Positions 53,224 to 61,986 of a DNA stretch of 64,000 bases are shown in pieces; position 1 is the first letter of the stretch, and each line of letters starts with the position of its first letter. The notes beneath the pieces were generated by a model. The model was not told the DNA's origin and ran no database searches. It worked only from the letters and a program-made list of their open reading frames with translations. Both the position numbers and the translations under genes were made by a program. Source of the stretch: Rhodobacter sp. (GTDB taxonomy: Bacteria; Pseudomonadota; Alphaproteobacteria; Rhodobacterales; Rhodobacteraceae). The stretch spans positions 1 through 64,000 of the forward strand of contig JAIYDJ010000075.1 of NCBI GenBank assembly GCA_027487575.1. The letters run 5' to 3'.

Positions 53224-54179
53224 CATGGGTGCTGTGCCGCCGCTTCCGGCGGTTTGCGGTCTGCGTCCGCCCGCAGCACATAGATCCCCGCGCCGATGAT
53301 GACCGCGATACCGACCCATCCCAGCGCATCGGGCAGATCGCCCCAGAACAGCCAGCCCCACATCAGCCCCCAGAACGCGAAGGTGAACTCGAACGGGGCT
53401 ACCACCGAATTCTGCCCGATCCGGTAGGCCTGGGTCAGAAGCGTCAGCCCCACCGCCGCGATCGCCCCGCAAGAGCACATCAGCAGCAGATCGCGCAGGC
53501 CGGGCATCGCCCAACCCCGGGTCAGGAAGGCCAGGCTGGGGTGCATGTCGCCCGTGTGGTGCCCCGGCCCGTACCAAACCGACAATCCCGTGGCGCAGAT
53601 CAGAAAGGCGATGTTGCCCCAGAACGCCATCGCCGCTGCACTGTCACGTGTGCCCATCGTGCGGGCCAGCACCATCGACAGCGCATAGGCAAAGCCGCAG
53701 AAGATCGGCAGCAGAGCGGCCCAGTCGAACATCGCCCCTCCCGGCCGGACCATGATCAGCACGCCCGAAAACCCCGCCAGCACTGCCAGCCATCGCCGCG
53801 CCGACACCTTCTCGCGCAGCATCACGACCGACAGGATGGTGATCATCAGCGGCGCGGTAAAGTAAAGCGACACCGTGGTTGCCATCGGCAGCGCCGCCAG
53901 CGCCAGATAATAAGCGGTATAGGCCGAAAAGTTCAGCAGGCCGCGGCCCAGCATGGCAGGCCACCCTTTCGTCAGCAAGGTGCGCAAGGTGCCGTCGAAC
54001 CACCACACGATGGCCAGCATGAAGGGAATCGCCGTCAGGCTGCGCAGCACCATCGCCTGATGCAGGGGATAGTCGCCGGAAATCAGCTTCAGGATCAGGT
54101 CCTGCACCGAAAAGACGGCGATCCCCACCACAAGGCACAGTATGCCCGTGCTGTTGTTGTGGCCTTGTTCGACGGACAT
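53223..54179 (-). CDS. EamA/DMT family transporter
   Basis: 318 residues with ten predicted transmembrane helices in two EamA repeats; the first helix starts ILCLVVGIAVFSVQD. The substrate cannot be read. The second half ends PDALGWVGIAVIIGAGIYVLRAD. It is only distantly similar to the transporter at 30119-31051 and is not a local duplicate. Confidence 0.9.
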   Translation of the reverse strand: MSVEQGHNNSTGILCLVVGIAVFSVQDLILKLISGDYPLHQAMVLRSLTAIPFMLAIVWWFDGTLRTLLTKGWPAMLGRGLLNFSAYTAYYLALAALPMATTVSLYFTAPLMITILSVVMLREKVSARRWLAVLAGFSGVLIMVRPGGAMFDWAALLPIFCGFAYALSMVLARTMGTRDSAAAMAFWGNIAFLICATGLSVWYGPGHHTGDMHPSLAFLTRGWAMPGLRDLLLMCSCGAIAAVGLTLLTQAYRIGQNSVVAPFEFTFAFWGLMWGWLFWGDLPDALGWVGIAVIIGAGIYVLRADADRKPPEAAAQHP

Positions 54180-54415
54180 TCTGCGCTCTTCCCTGCCGGT
54201 GCCACAACCCTAACCGGGCGGAACCGGGCCGACTTGAGCGTTTCCGACACGGGCCCGTCAAAGCGCGGCTTAAGTGAAGCGGAGTCGCGCCATGCCCAGT
54301 GTGGGCGGTGCGGGACCGGGTTTCTTTGGTGCTTCTTGATCCGGCGTCGACCCCGGCCAAAGCCGTTGCGACGCGCGCCCCGCAGGCCCTTTTGTCAACT
54401 CAGAGGAACGCAAAC

Positions 54416-54448
54416 AAAAGCCGCGCGAGGTTTCCCCCACGCGGCTTT
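54416..54448 (-). terminator. Rho-independent terminator after rplI
   Basis: AAAGCCGCG (54417-54425) pairs with CGCGGCTTT (54440-54448); on the minus strand the stem ends in CTTTTGTTTG. It closes the rpsF-rpsR-rplI operon. The remaining 54180-54415 stretch shows nothing gene-like. Confidence 0.78.
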
Positions 54449-54465
54449 CATGTCTTCCAGTCGGA

Positions 54466-55050
54466 TCAGCGCGCGTCGCGCGGGTCGAAGTCGTTGGCGG
54501 CCCCGATGTCGTCGAACAGTTCGGCGATCTCGAATTCCGCTTCGGCCTCTGCTTCGGCGGCCAGTTCCTGGATCGACTTGCCCGACGCCTGCAGCGTGGC
54601 CTCTTCGACTGAACGGGCGACGTTCAGCTTGATCTTCACGGTCACTTCCGGGTGCAGGGTCACGGACACCGAATGGATGCCCAGTTCCTTGATCGGACGG
54701 TCCAGAACGACCTGGCCACGATGGACGGTGAAGCCGCCCTCGGTTGCCGCTTCGGCAGCGTCACGGGTCGTCACGGACCCGTAAAGCGCACCTGCGTCAG
54801 AGGCCGAACGGATCACGATGAACACCTGACCGTCCAGCTTGGCGCCGACAGCCTCGGATTCCTTGCGTGTCTCCAGGTTGTGGACTTCCATCTGGGCCTT
54901 CTTGGCCTCGAACGACTTGATGTTGCCTTCGTTGGCGCGCAGCGCCTTGCCCTGCGGCAGAAGGTAGTTGCGGGCGTAGCCGTCCTTGACGTTGACGACT
55001 TCACCCATCTGGCCCAGCTTGGCCACGCGCTGAAGGAGGATTACTTGCAT
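54466..55050 (-). CDS. rplI: 50S ribosomal protein L9
   Basis: 194 residues, longer than the 149 of E. coli L9 but normal for alphaproteobacteria. The N-terminal [30 protein letters not shown] motif is diagnostic. The extra length is an acidic C-terminal tail (about 165-194, [16 protein letters not shown]). Last gene of rpsF-rpsR-rplI. Confidence 0.97.
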   Translation of the reverse strand: MQVILLQRVAKLGQMGEVVNVKDGYARNYLLPQGKALRANEGNIKSFEAKKAQMEVHNLETRKESEAVGAKLDGQVFIVIRSASDAGALYGSVTTRDAAEAATEGGFTVHRGQVVLDRPIKELGIHSVSVTLHPEVTVKIKLNVARSVEEATLQASGKSIQELAAEAEAEAEFEIAELFDDIGAANDFDPRDAR

Positions 55051-55060
55051 CGGTTTGTCC

Positions 55061-55288
55061 TCACTTCACGGCGTAGGGCAGCAGGGCGAGGAAGCGGGCG
55101 CGCTTGATCGCACGGGCCAGTTCACGCTGCTTGATGGCCGAAACGGCGGTGATCCGGGACGGCACGATCTTGCCACGCTCGGAGATGTAGCGTTGCAGGG
55201 TGCGGGTGTCTTTGTAGTCGATCGCCGGAGCATTGTCGCCCGAGAACGGGCAGACCTTGCGGCGGCGGAAGAAGGGCTTGTTTGCCAT
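55061..55288 (-). CDS. rpsR: 30S ribosomal protein S18
   Basis: 75 residues, full length: it starts [17 protein letters not shown] and holds the [19 protein letters not shown] and [18 protein letters not shown] blocks. It sits between rpsF and rplI, 10 bp before the latter. Confidence 0.98.
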   Translation of the reverse strand: MANKPFFRRRKVCPFSGDNAPAIDYKDTRTLQRYISERGKIVPSRITAVSAIKQRELARAIKRARFLALLPYAVK

Positions 55289-55311
55289 GGTCTAAATCCT
55301 TTCCTGCCTGA

Positions 55312-55809
55312 TCAGCGACGCGGCGCGCCGCCGAAGCCGCCGCCTGCGCGGTCGCCTCCACGGTCACCACCAAAGCCGCCGCCACCCGAACGTTCACCAC
55401 CCCGGTCGGGACGGTCGCCAAAGCTGCGCTCGCGACGTTCACCGCCGCCAAAGCCGCCCTCGGGACGATCCCCGCGTTCGCGGTCGTCACGCTTTTGCAT
55501 CTGCACCGACGGACCTTCGCCATGCTTGTCGACCTTGATGGTCAAGACGCGCATCACGTCGTCATGCAGCCGCATCAGGCGTTCCATTTCCAGAACGGCT
55601 GCGGGAGGCGCATCCGATTTCAGAAAGGCATAGTGGCCCTTGCGGTTCTTGTTGATCTTGTAGGCCATCGTCTTGACGCCCCAGTATTCATGCTCGACGA
55701 TCTTGCCGCCATTGTCGGTCACGACGGCGGAAAAATGCTCGATCAGGGCTTCGGCCTGTGTATTGGACAGGTCCTGACGCGAGATGAAAACATGCTCGTA
55801 AAGCGGCAT
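55312..55809 (-). CDS. rpsF: 30S ribosomal protein S6 with Gly/Arg-rich tail
   Basis: 165 residues. The first 100 are a normal S6 (MPLYEHVFISRQDLS, GKIVEHEYWGVKTMAYKINKNRKGHY). Residues about 108-165 form a low-complexity tail with GDRP, GGFGG and RGG repeats, as in several alphaproteobacterial S6 proteins. First gene of rpsF-rpsR-rplI, starting at 55809 rather than at the longer open frame. Confidence 0.95.
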   Translation of the reverse strand: MPLYEHVFISRQDLSNTQAEALIEHFSAVVTDNGGKIVEHEYWGVKTMAYKINKNRKGHYAFLKSDAPPAAVLEMERLMRLHDDVMRVLTIKVDKHGEGPSVQMQKRDDRERGDRPEGGFGGGERRERSFGDRPDRGGERSGGGGFGGDRGGDRAGGGFGGAPRR

Positions 55810-56072
55810 GTGGTCTCCGTTCATTTTCAGGGCGCATTTCATAGGACGGGCAATGACTTTCCGCGGCCCGTCCACGAGAGCCTGCGCCGGTTCATGGAAT
55901 TGCGGAAAGATGCGTCGCCTTACACGGGGCGACGCGCAAAGGCAAGCGGCGCGTGGTGCTGTGCGGGTGCGAACATCGGCTGTTCGACGCTGGCGGATTG
56001 TATGGACCGGCCGGTCTTGGCATGTCTGCACCACGTTCACCGGCCCTTGCGCCGCCCCAAAGGAGACTGTCC

Positions 56073-56657
56073 ATGATCCGCCTTGCCCCACTGGCCCTTG
56101 CCGCCGCTCTGGTCGCTGCCCCGGCCTTTGCCGCGCCCGAGAAGTTCACCATCGACAGCAGCCATGCCCAGATCGTGTTCACCTACAACCATCTGGGATA
56201 CTCCACCGGTTACGGCATGTTTTCGGGCTTCGCCGGCGAAGTGAACTATGATTCCGCCGAACCGACCGCATCGTCGGTGTCCGTGTCGTTTCCAGCCAAG
56301 TCGATGCTGACCGGTTGGCAGGCCCGCTTCGAGCATTTCATGTCGCCCGACTTCTTTGATGCGACGGATGACGAGATGGTGACCTTCACCTCCACCGCCG
56401 TCGAGGTAACGGGCGAGAAGACCGGCAAGATCACCGGCGACCTGACGCTGAACGGCGTGACGAAATCGGTCGTGCTGGATGCCGTGCTGACCACCGAAGG
56501 CCCGTACCCGCTGCCGCCGTTCGAAGGCAAACCTGCGATCGGTTTCAATGCGACCACGACCCTTCTGCGCAGCGACTACAACCTTGGCAACTTCGCCCCG
56601 TTCATCAGCGACGAAGTGCAGGTCGAAATGTCGTTCGAGGCGATGAAACTGGACTGA
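56073..56657 (+). CDS. YceI family periplasmic protein
   Basis: 194 residues. A signal peptide (MIRLAPLALAAALVAAPAFA) precedes a complete YceI lipocalin-like barrel (FTIDSSHAQIVFTYNHLGYSTGYG...FEAMKLD). Family members bind polyisoprenoids and some are linked to quinone transport. An AGGAG site precedes the ATG at 56073. It is convergent with a second YceI domain, fused to cytochrome b561. Confidence 0.93.
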   Translation: MIRLAPLALAAALVAAPAFAAPEKFTIDSSHAQIVFTYNHLGYSTGYGMFSGFAGEVNYDSAEPTASSVSVSFPAKSMLTGWQARFEHFMSPDFFDATDDEMVTFTSTAVEVTGEKTGKITGDLTLNGVTKSVVLDAVLTTEGPYPLPPFEGKPAIGFNATTTLLRSDYNLGNFAPFISDEVQVEMSFEAMKLD

Positions 56658-56677
56658 TCCACACCGCCCGAAAAGAA

Positions 56678-56705
56678 ACGCCGCCCGGAGCGATCCGGGC
56701 GGCGT
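56678..56705. terminator. Bidirectional terminator between two yceI genes
   Basis: Perfect 11-bp stem ACGCCGCCCGG-AGCGAT-CCGGGCGGCGT (56678-56705); TTTCTTTTC follows on the minus strand, so it is best placed to end the b561-YceI gene. Confidence 0.8.
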
Positions 56706-56724
56706 CATCACTTCGGGTGGCGCC

Positions 56725-57921
56725 TTACAGACGCGTCGCCGTCACCTCGGCTGTCACCCGCACCATGAACCCGACAGACGCCTCGTCGGGGTAGGACGGA
56801 CCCATCTTGTACGCCCGCCGGTCGATCTGCGTCGTGCCTGACATGACCGCCTTGTCACCGGTGATCGTCAGGCTGAACGGCAGGTCCAGCGGCAACGTCA
56901 CTCCGCGCAATGCCAGCGTGCCGGATGCAAGGAACGTTCCCGCCTCGGCCCCCGGCGCAATCTCGGCCTCGAACACCGCCACCGGATGGGTCAGCACATC
57001 GAAGAATTCGGTCTCCTTGGCCTGTTTGGTCACCGATCCCAGTGTCAGGCTGGTGGTGTCGATGCTGACCTTGACCTGACCCGTGCCGCTGGCCTCGTCA
57101 AACCGGATGTCGGCGGTAAAGCTGCCGAAGGTGCCCGCTACATCCGTGCCCATCTGCGCGACGGTAAAGGTGATCGTCCCCGTCTCCAGCGCCCAGTTGC
57201 CCGCACCCTCTGCCTGCGCAACGACGGGGGCAGGGGCCGCGGGGGCCGCCACAGGTTCGACCAGCGACCCTGCCAACCCCGCACCGGCCAGATAGACCAC
57301 CGCGGCGGCCAGCGCCGGAGCCGCGCCGTGCCCGCCCCGCACCGGGTTCGCGGGTGCTGCCACCCCGCGCCACATCCGGCGCAAGGTCGCATCCCTGTCG
57401 ATCAGATGATGCTTCAGCGCACCCGCCACATGCAGCAGGATAGATGCCATCAGAAGCTTGGTGAACACCCAGTGCAGCGATCCCGCTACCATCGCCACCG
57501 TGTTGTCCAGCGGCACGAAGGGCAGGCCCTGCCCGAACGGCCAAAGAATGGGCGCATAGCCCGCCAAGGCTGCGTGATGCACCCAGCCCGACAGCGGCAC
57601 CGCCACCAGCGAGATGTAAAGCACCCAGTGAACCACACCCGCCAGCGCCGTTTCCACCTTGCGGTCCGGATGCAGCGCCGCCGGGCGCGGCTGGCTCAAT
57701 GCCCAGAGGATGCGGACCAAGGCCACGAAGAACACCGCCACGCCCAGGGTCTTGTGCAGCGAGAACAACTGCGCCTTCTGCGCCAGCGCCTCGGCCGTGT
57801 CATAGGGCAGACGGTTTGCGATCACGCCCAGAGGAAAGTTTGTCAGGATCAAAAGCGCCGTCAGCCAGTGCAGGCTGCGCGTCACGCTGCCAAATCGGTC
57901 GGGGGAATTGAACAGCGCCAT
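56725..57921 (-). CDS. Cytochrome b561 / YceI fusion protein
   Basis: 398 residues from the ATG at 57921. Residues 1-180 are a four-helix cytochrome b561 with heme-ligand His candidates in RSLHWLTAL, FSLHKTLGV and GSLHWVFTK plus LLHVAGALKHH. A further hydrophobic segment (about 200-220) leads to a periplasmic YceI domain (about 240-398). The fusion joins a membrane electron carrier to a polyisoprenoid-binding domain, suggesting quinone-linked redox at the membrane; this is inference. Confidence 0.9.
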   Translation of the reverse strand: MALFNSPDRFGSVTRSLHWLTALLILTNFPLGVIANRLPYDTAEALAQKAQLFSLHKTLGVAVFFVALVRILWALSQPRPAALHPDRKVETALAGVVHWVLYISLVAVPLSGWVHHAALAGYAPILWPFGQGLPFVPLDNTVAMVAGSLHWVFTKLLMASILLHVAGALKHHLIDRDATLRRMWRGVAAPANPVRGGHGAAPALAAAVVYLAGAGLAGSLVEPVAAPAAPAPVVAQAEGAGNWALETGTITFTVAQMGTDVAGTFGSFTADIRFDEASGTGQVKVSIDTTSLTLGSVTKQAKETEFFDVLTHPVAVFEAEIAPGAEAGTFLASGTLALRGVTLPLDLPFSLTITGDKAVMSGTTQIDRRAYKMGPSYPDEASVGFMVRVTAEVTATRL

Positions 57922-58077
57922 GGTGGCCTCCTTCGGTTTGACTGGTGCAGGTTCTAGCATGGCGCCCGGTACGGGCAGAGGGATTCCGGCGCACATCGGC
58001 TGTGCAGCGGCGGCCAGACCGGTTGCAGGACACACGGCGTCACGATAGTTCTGAAACAGTTTTACAAAGGAAGCAGC

Positions 58078-59019
58078 ATGACCCGCGCATTCGTCTTTCC
58101 CGGGCAGGGGGCCCAGACCATCGGCATGGGACGCGCGCTGGCCGATGCCTATCCCGCCGCACGGGCGGTGTTTCAGGCGGTGGACGACGCGCTGGACGAA
58201 CGTCTTTCGGCACTGATCTGGGATGGTGACATTGCAGAACTGACGCTGACCCAGCACGCACAGCCCGCGCTGATGGCAACCTCGATGGCGGCGCTGGCCG
58301 CGCTAGAGGCGGAAGGGCTGGGAATGGACCATGTGGCCTTCGTGGCGGGCCACAGTCTGGGCGAGTATTCGGCCCTGTGCGCGGCGGGGGCGATCGGGCT
58401 GGCCGATACCGCGCGTCTTTTGCGCGTGCGCGGCGAGGCGATGCAGGCGGCAGTGCCGGTCGGCGTGGGCGCGATGGCGGCGATCCTTGGCCTTGATCTG
58501 GCGGCGGTGACCGCCGTGGCCGCCGAAGCCTCGCAGGGCGAGGTGTGTCAGGCCGCCAATGACAACGACCCCGCGCAGGTGGTGATTTCTGGCCACGCCG
58601 CCGCCGTCACCCGCGCACTGGACGTCGCAAAGGCGCACGGGGCCAAGCGCGCCATCCTGTTGCCGGTCTCGGCCCCGTTCCACTGCGGCCTGATGCAGCC
58701 CGCCGCCGCCGTGATGGCCGAGGCGCTGGCGGCGGTCGCCATCGCCGCCCCGTCGGTGCCGGTGGTGGTCAACGTCCGGGCCGAGGCGGTGACCGAACCC
58801 GACCGGATCCGCGCCCTGCTGATTGCCCAGATCACCGGTGCCGTGCGCTGGCGCGAATCCGTGCAGTGGATGGCGGGGGCGGGTGTGGACGACTTTTGGG
58901 AAGTCGGCGCAGGCAAGGCGCTGTCGGGGATGATCCGGCGGATCGCCTCCGGCGCGGCCACCCGCGCGGTCGGGACCCCCGAAGATGTGCTGGCTGCAAA
59001 GGCGGCGGTGGTGGGCTGA
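58078..59019 (+). CDS. fabD: Malonyl-CoA:ACP transacylase
   Basis: 313 residues. It loads malonyl groups onto ACP. The nucleophile Ser93 lies in GHSLGEYSAL, the catalytic His in SAPFHCGLM, and the FPGQGAQ opening is intact. First gene of fabD-fabG-acpP. An AGGAAG site precedes the ATG. Confidence 0.97.
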   Translation: MTRAFVFPGQGAQTIGMGRALADAYPAARAVFQAVDDALDERLSALIWDGDIAELTLTQHAQPALMATSMAALAALEAEGLGMDHVAFVAGHSLGEYSALCAAGAIGLADTARLLRVRGEAMQAAVPVGVGAMAAILGLDLAAVTAVAAEASQGEVCQAANDNDPAQVVISGHAAAVTRALDVAKAHGAKRAILLPVSAPFHCGLMQPAAAVMAEALAAVAIAAPSVPVVVNVRAEAVTEPDRIRALLIAQITGAVRWRESVQWMAGAGVDDFWEVGAGKALSGMIRRIASGAATRAVGTPEDVLAAKAAVVG

Positions 59020-59087
59020 ACGCGCCACCGGGTGGCAAATCCGACCTGCGGCTGCTAAAAGCCGCGAAACCAATTGCGGGGGTACCG

Positions 59088-59825
59088 ATGTTCGATCTGA
59101 CGGGAAAATGCGCGCTGGTCACCGGCGCGTCGGGTGGTATCGGGGCAGAGGTAGCCCGCGCCCTGCACGCCGCCGGGGCCACGGTCGGCCTGTCCGGCAC
59201 ACGGGTCGAACCGTTGCAGACACTGGCCGGCGAACTTGGAAGTCGCGTGCACGTCCTGCCCTGCGACCTGTCCGATTCCGTCGCGGTCGAGGCGCTGATC
59301 AAGCAGGCGGCCGAAGCGATGGGCGCGGTCGATATCCTTGTGAACAACGCGGGCATTACCCGTGACGGGCTGATGATGCGGATGTCCGATGACGACTGGC
59401 TGTCGGTGATCGAGGTCAATCTGAACGCCACCTTCCGCCTGTGCCGTGCCGCGCTGCGCGGCATGATGAAGGCCCGCTGGGGCCGGATCATCAACATCAC
59501 CTCGGTCGTCGCACAATCGGGCAACCCCGGACAGGTCAACTATGCCGCTGCGAAGGCCGGGATCGTCGGCATGTCGAAAAGCCTTGCGCAAGAGGTCGGC
59601 AGTCGCGGGATCACGGTCAACTGTGTCGCGCCCGGCCTCGTTGAAACGCCGATGACCGCGAAACTGAACGACGATCAGCGTGCGCGCATCCTTTCGGTGG
59701 TGCCGGTGGGCCGCATGGGGCAGCCGCAGGACATCGCCGCCGGGGTGCTGTATCTGGCCAGCCATGAGGCCGCCTATGTCACCGGGGCCACGCTGGACAT
59801 CAACGGCGGCGGCGATATGCTGTGA
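59088..59825 (+). CDS. fabG: 3-oxoacyl-ACP reductase
   Basis: 245 residues. It reduces 3-oxoacyl-ACP with NADPH. SDR motifs are complete: TGASGGIG at 12-19, NNAG, Ser139, Tyr152 and Lys156 (YAAAK). It follows fabD by 68 bp and precedes acpP, which has its own promoter. Confidence 0.97.
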   Translation: MFDLTGKCALVTGASGGIGAEVARALHAAGATVGLSGTRVEPLQTLAGELGSRVHVLPCDLSDSVAVEALIKQAAEAMGAVDILVNNAGITRDGLMMRMSDDDWLSVIEVNLNATFRLCRAALRGMMKARWGRIINITSVVAQSGNPGQVNYAAAKAGIVGMSKSLAQEVGSRGITVNCVAPGLVETPMTAKLNDDQRARILSVVPVGRMGQPQDIAAGVLYLASHEAAYVTGATLDINGGGDML

Positions 59826-59833
59826 TTGCGGTG

Positions 59834-59862
59834 TTGCCACGGGCTTGGGCGCTTGCTATAGG
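59834..59862 (+). promoter_or_regulatory. Predicted sigma-70 promoter of acpP
   Basis: TTGCCA (59834-59839), exact 17-bp spacer, TATAGG (59857-59862), giving a leader of about 80 bp before acpP. A separate strong promoter suits the high demand for ACP. Confidence 0.65.
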
Positions 59863-59950
59863 CCCGCGACAATGCAGCCGGACCTGTGCGACAGGGCGGG
59901 AACCAGAGTGACAGCCGGACCTTCGGCGCAACGGTATAAGAGGGACTGAC

Positions 59951-60184
59951 ATGAGCGACATCGCGGACCGCGTTAAGAAGATCGTCGTCGAGCATCTGGG
60001 CGTCGAAGGCGACAAGGTTGTCGAGAACGCCTCGTTCATCGATGATCTGGGCGCGGACAGCCTGGACACCGTCGAACTGGTGATGGCCTTCGAGGAAGAA
60101 TTCGGGATCGAAATCCCCGATGACGCCGCCGAAACCATCCAGACTTTCGGCGACGCCGTGAAATTCATCACCGAAGCCGCCTGA
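59951..60184 (+). CDS. acpP: Acyl carrier protein
   Basis: 77 residues. It carries acyl chains on a phosphopantetheine attached to Ser37 in the [11 protein letters not shown] motif. Acidic throughout, as expected. It ends the fab cluster; a strong terminator follows. No fabF is in the window downstream. Confidence 0.98.
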   Translation: MSDIADRVKKIVVEHLGVEGDKVVENASFIDDLGADSLDTVELVMAFEEEFGIEIPDDAAETIQTFGDAVKFITEAA

Positions 60185-60206
60185 TTCAATCGGCGTTTCG
60201 GATCAG

Positions 60207-60232
60207 GGGGCATCCTTCGGGGTGCCCCTTTT
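60207..60232 (+). terminator. Rho-independent terminator after acpP
   Basis: GGGGCATCC-TTCG-GGGTGCCCC hairpin with a stable TTCG tetraloop, followed by TTTT. Confidence 0.87.
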
Positions 60233-60286
60233 GCATTTGCAAATCCCCCGGCCCCGCGACACTCTCGCAGCAAACCGGAGGATCAG

Positions 60287-61240
60287 ATGACCCAATTCAA
60301 TCAACCGCTTGGCGGCAACGACATGCCCCGCTTCGGCGGCCCCGCGACCATGATGCGCCTGCCGTCGCAGGCCACCGCCGCCGGGCTGAATGTGGCCTTT
60401 GTCGGCATCCCGATGGACCATGGCACGTCGAACCGCCCCGGCACCCGGCTTGGCCCGCGCCAGATCCGCGACGAATCCCGGATGCTGCGGCCTTTCAACA
60501 TGGCGACCGGGGCAGCCCCTTTCGAGCATCTGCAGGTGGCCGACATCGGCGATGTTCCGATCAACACCTTCGATCTGAAAAAGACGGTCGACATCATCGC
60601 CGATTTCCACCGGAGCATCCTTGGTCACGGCGCCATTCCGCTGACGCTGGGCGGGGATCACACGCTGACCTGGCCCATCCTGCGCGCAATGAAGGAAAGA
60701 CACGGCCCCGTCGCGCTGATCCACGTCGACGCGCACGCCGACATCAACGACACGATGTTCGGCGAAAAGGTCGCCCACGGATGCCCCTTTCGCCGCGCAT
60801 GGGAGGAAGGCTGCCTGATCAACGACAAGGTGTTCCAGATCGGCCTGCGCGGCACCGGATACTCGCCCGATGATTTCGACTGGGGCCGCAAACAGGGCTG
60901 GACGGTGGTGCAGGCCGAAGAGTGCTGGCACAAGTCGCTGAAGCCCTTGATGGAAACCGTCCGCGCGAAGATCGGCGATGCGCCCTGCTATCTGTCCTAT
61001 GACATCGACAGCCTTGATCCGGCCTTCGCACCGGGCACCGGCACGGTGGAACCCGGCGGGCTGACGATCTGGCAGGGGCTGGAAATCGTGCGCGGTTGTG
61101 CGGGTCTGAACATCGTCGGCGGCGATCTGGTCGAGGTGTCGCCCCCCTATGACCCGTCGGGCAACACCGCGCTGATCGGCGCGAACCTGCTGTACGAGAT
61201 GCTGTGCATCCTGCCCGGCGTGCCGCAGCGCAAGGTCTAG
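60287..61240 (+). CDS. speB: Agmatinase/guanidinobutyrase family ureohydrolase
   Basis: 317 residues. A binuclear manganese enzyme that releases urea from a guanidino compound. Metal-binding motifs: GGDHT, DAHAD and DIDSLDP. The substrate loop reads HGCPFRRAWEEG, closer to guanidinobutyrase-type enzymes than to E. coli agmatinase, so the substrate could be agmatine or 4-guanidinobutyrate. It has an AAACCGGAGGA ribosome-binding site. It is monocistronic and its stop overlaps that of the convergent M48 gene by four bases. Confidence 0.9.
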   Translation: MTQFNQPLGGNDMPRFGGPATMMRLPSQATAAGLNVAFVGIPMDHGTSNRPGTRLGPRQIRDESRMLRPFNMATGAAPFEHLQVADIGDVPINTFDLKKTVDIIADFHRSILGHGAIPLTLGGDHTLTWPILRAMKERHGPVALIHVDAHADINDTMFGEKVAHGCPFRRAWEEGCLINDKVFQIGLRGTGYSPDDFDWGRKQGWTVVQAEECWHKSLKPLMETVRAKIGDAPCYLSYDIDSLDPAFAPGTGTVEPGGLTIWQGLEIVRGCAGLNIVGGDLVEVSPPYDPSGNTALIGANLLYEMLCILPGVPQRKV

Positions 61241-61929
61241 CCTTCCGCCGCGATCCAGCGCGCCTCGTTGCCTTCGATGGCGGCGATGCGGTCGGCGGTT
61301 TTCGGGTGGCTCAGCAGCCACGCCGGGGTGCCCGCGCCCCGGTTGCCGGTCAACGCCTCCAGCTTGCGGAACAGGCTTTTCTGCGGCGCGGTGCCGATGC
61401 CGGATTTCAACAGCAGGGCGCTGGCATAGGCATCCGCCTCGAATTCGTCGCGCCGTGACAGGCGGGCCATCACCACGCTGGAAATGGTGTTCGCGATCAA
61501 CACTCCAAGACCGGGGATGAACCGGTTCAGCAGCGCCGACAGCATCACGAAGACCGCATTCTGCCCGGTAAAGTCGATCATCCGCCGCCGGGTATGCCCC
61601 AGCGCCACATGGCCCAGTTCGTGCGCGATCACGCTGGCCAGTTCTTCGGCCGAAACCTCGCCGCGCATCTTGCGGTTCAGAAATCCGCGCGTGATGAAAA
61701 TCCGGCCATCCGGCGCAGCAAGGCCGTTCACCGGTTCAACCTCGAACACATGCACCTTGATCGCGGGCAGGTCCAGCGCCTGCGCCATCCGGTCGGCCAG
61801 CCGGATGATCGACGGATCGGTCAGGGGCTGGCTTTGCGAATCCAGCATCTGCTTGGTGCGCCACACCGAAAACCGCATCACGACGAATGCGTAGGCCAGC
61901 GCCAGCAGGATCGGGGTCAGCTTCAACAT
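61237..61929 (-). CDS. M48 family metalloprotease
   Basis: 230 residues from the ATG at 61929. An N-terminal membrane helix (about 5-20) is followed by a zinc-protease domain with HELGH at 103-107, a second hydrophobic stretch (about 125-150) and the downstream Glu in RRDEFEADAYA. Related to HtpX and Ste24-type proteases that remove damaged membrane or periplasmic proteins. It lies downstream of the CoxE-like VWA gene on the same strand. Confidence 0.9.
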   Translation of the reverse strand: MLKLTPILLALAYAFVVMRFSVWRTKQMLDSQSQPLTDPSIIRLADRMAQALDLPAIKVHVFEVEPVNGLAAPDGRIFITRGFLNRKMRGEVSAEELASVIAHELGHVALGHTRRRMIDFTGQNAVFVMLSALLNRFIPGLGVLIANTISSVVMARLSRRDEFEADAYASALLLKSGIGTAPQKSLFRKLEALTGNRGAGTPAWLLSHPKTADRIAAIEGNEARWIAAEG

Positions 61930-61986
61930 GATCCCTATATGGGGCACGCTGCGACCCGCGAAAAGGGTCAGTCTGACGCGGCGGCG

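Noticed and set aside
54180-54415. Possible small gene between the EamA transporter and rplI
   Set aside because: Open frames here lack a ribosome-binding site, conserved pattern or credible start.
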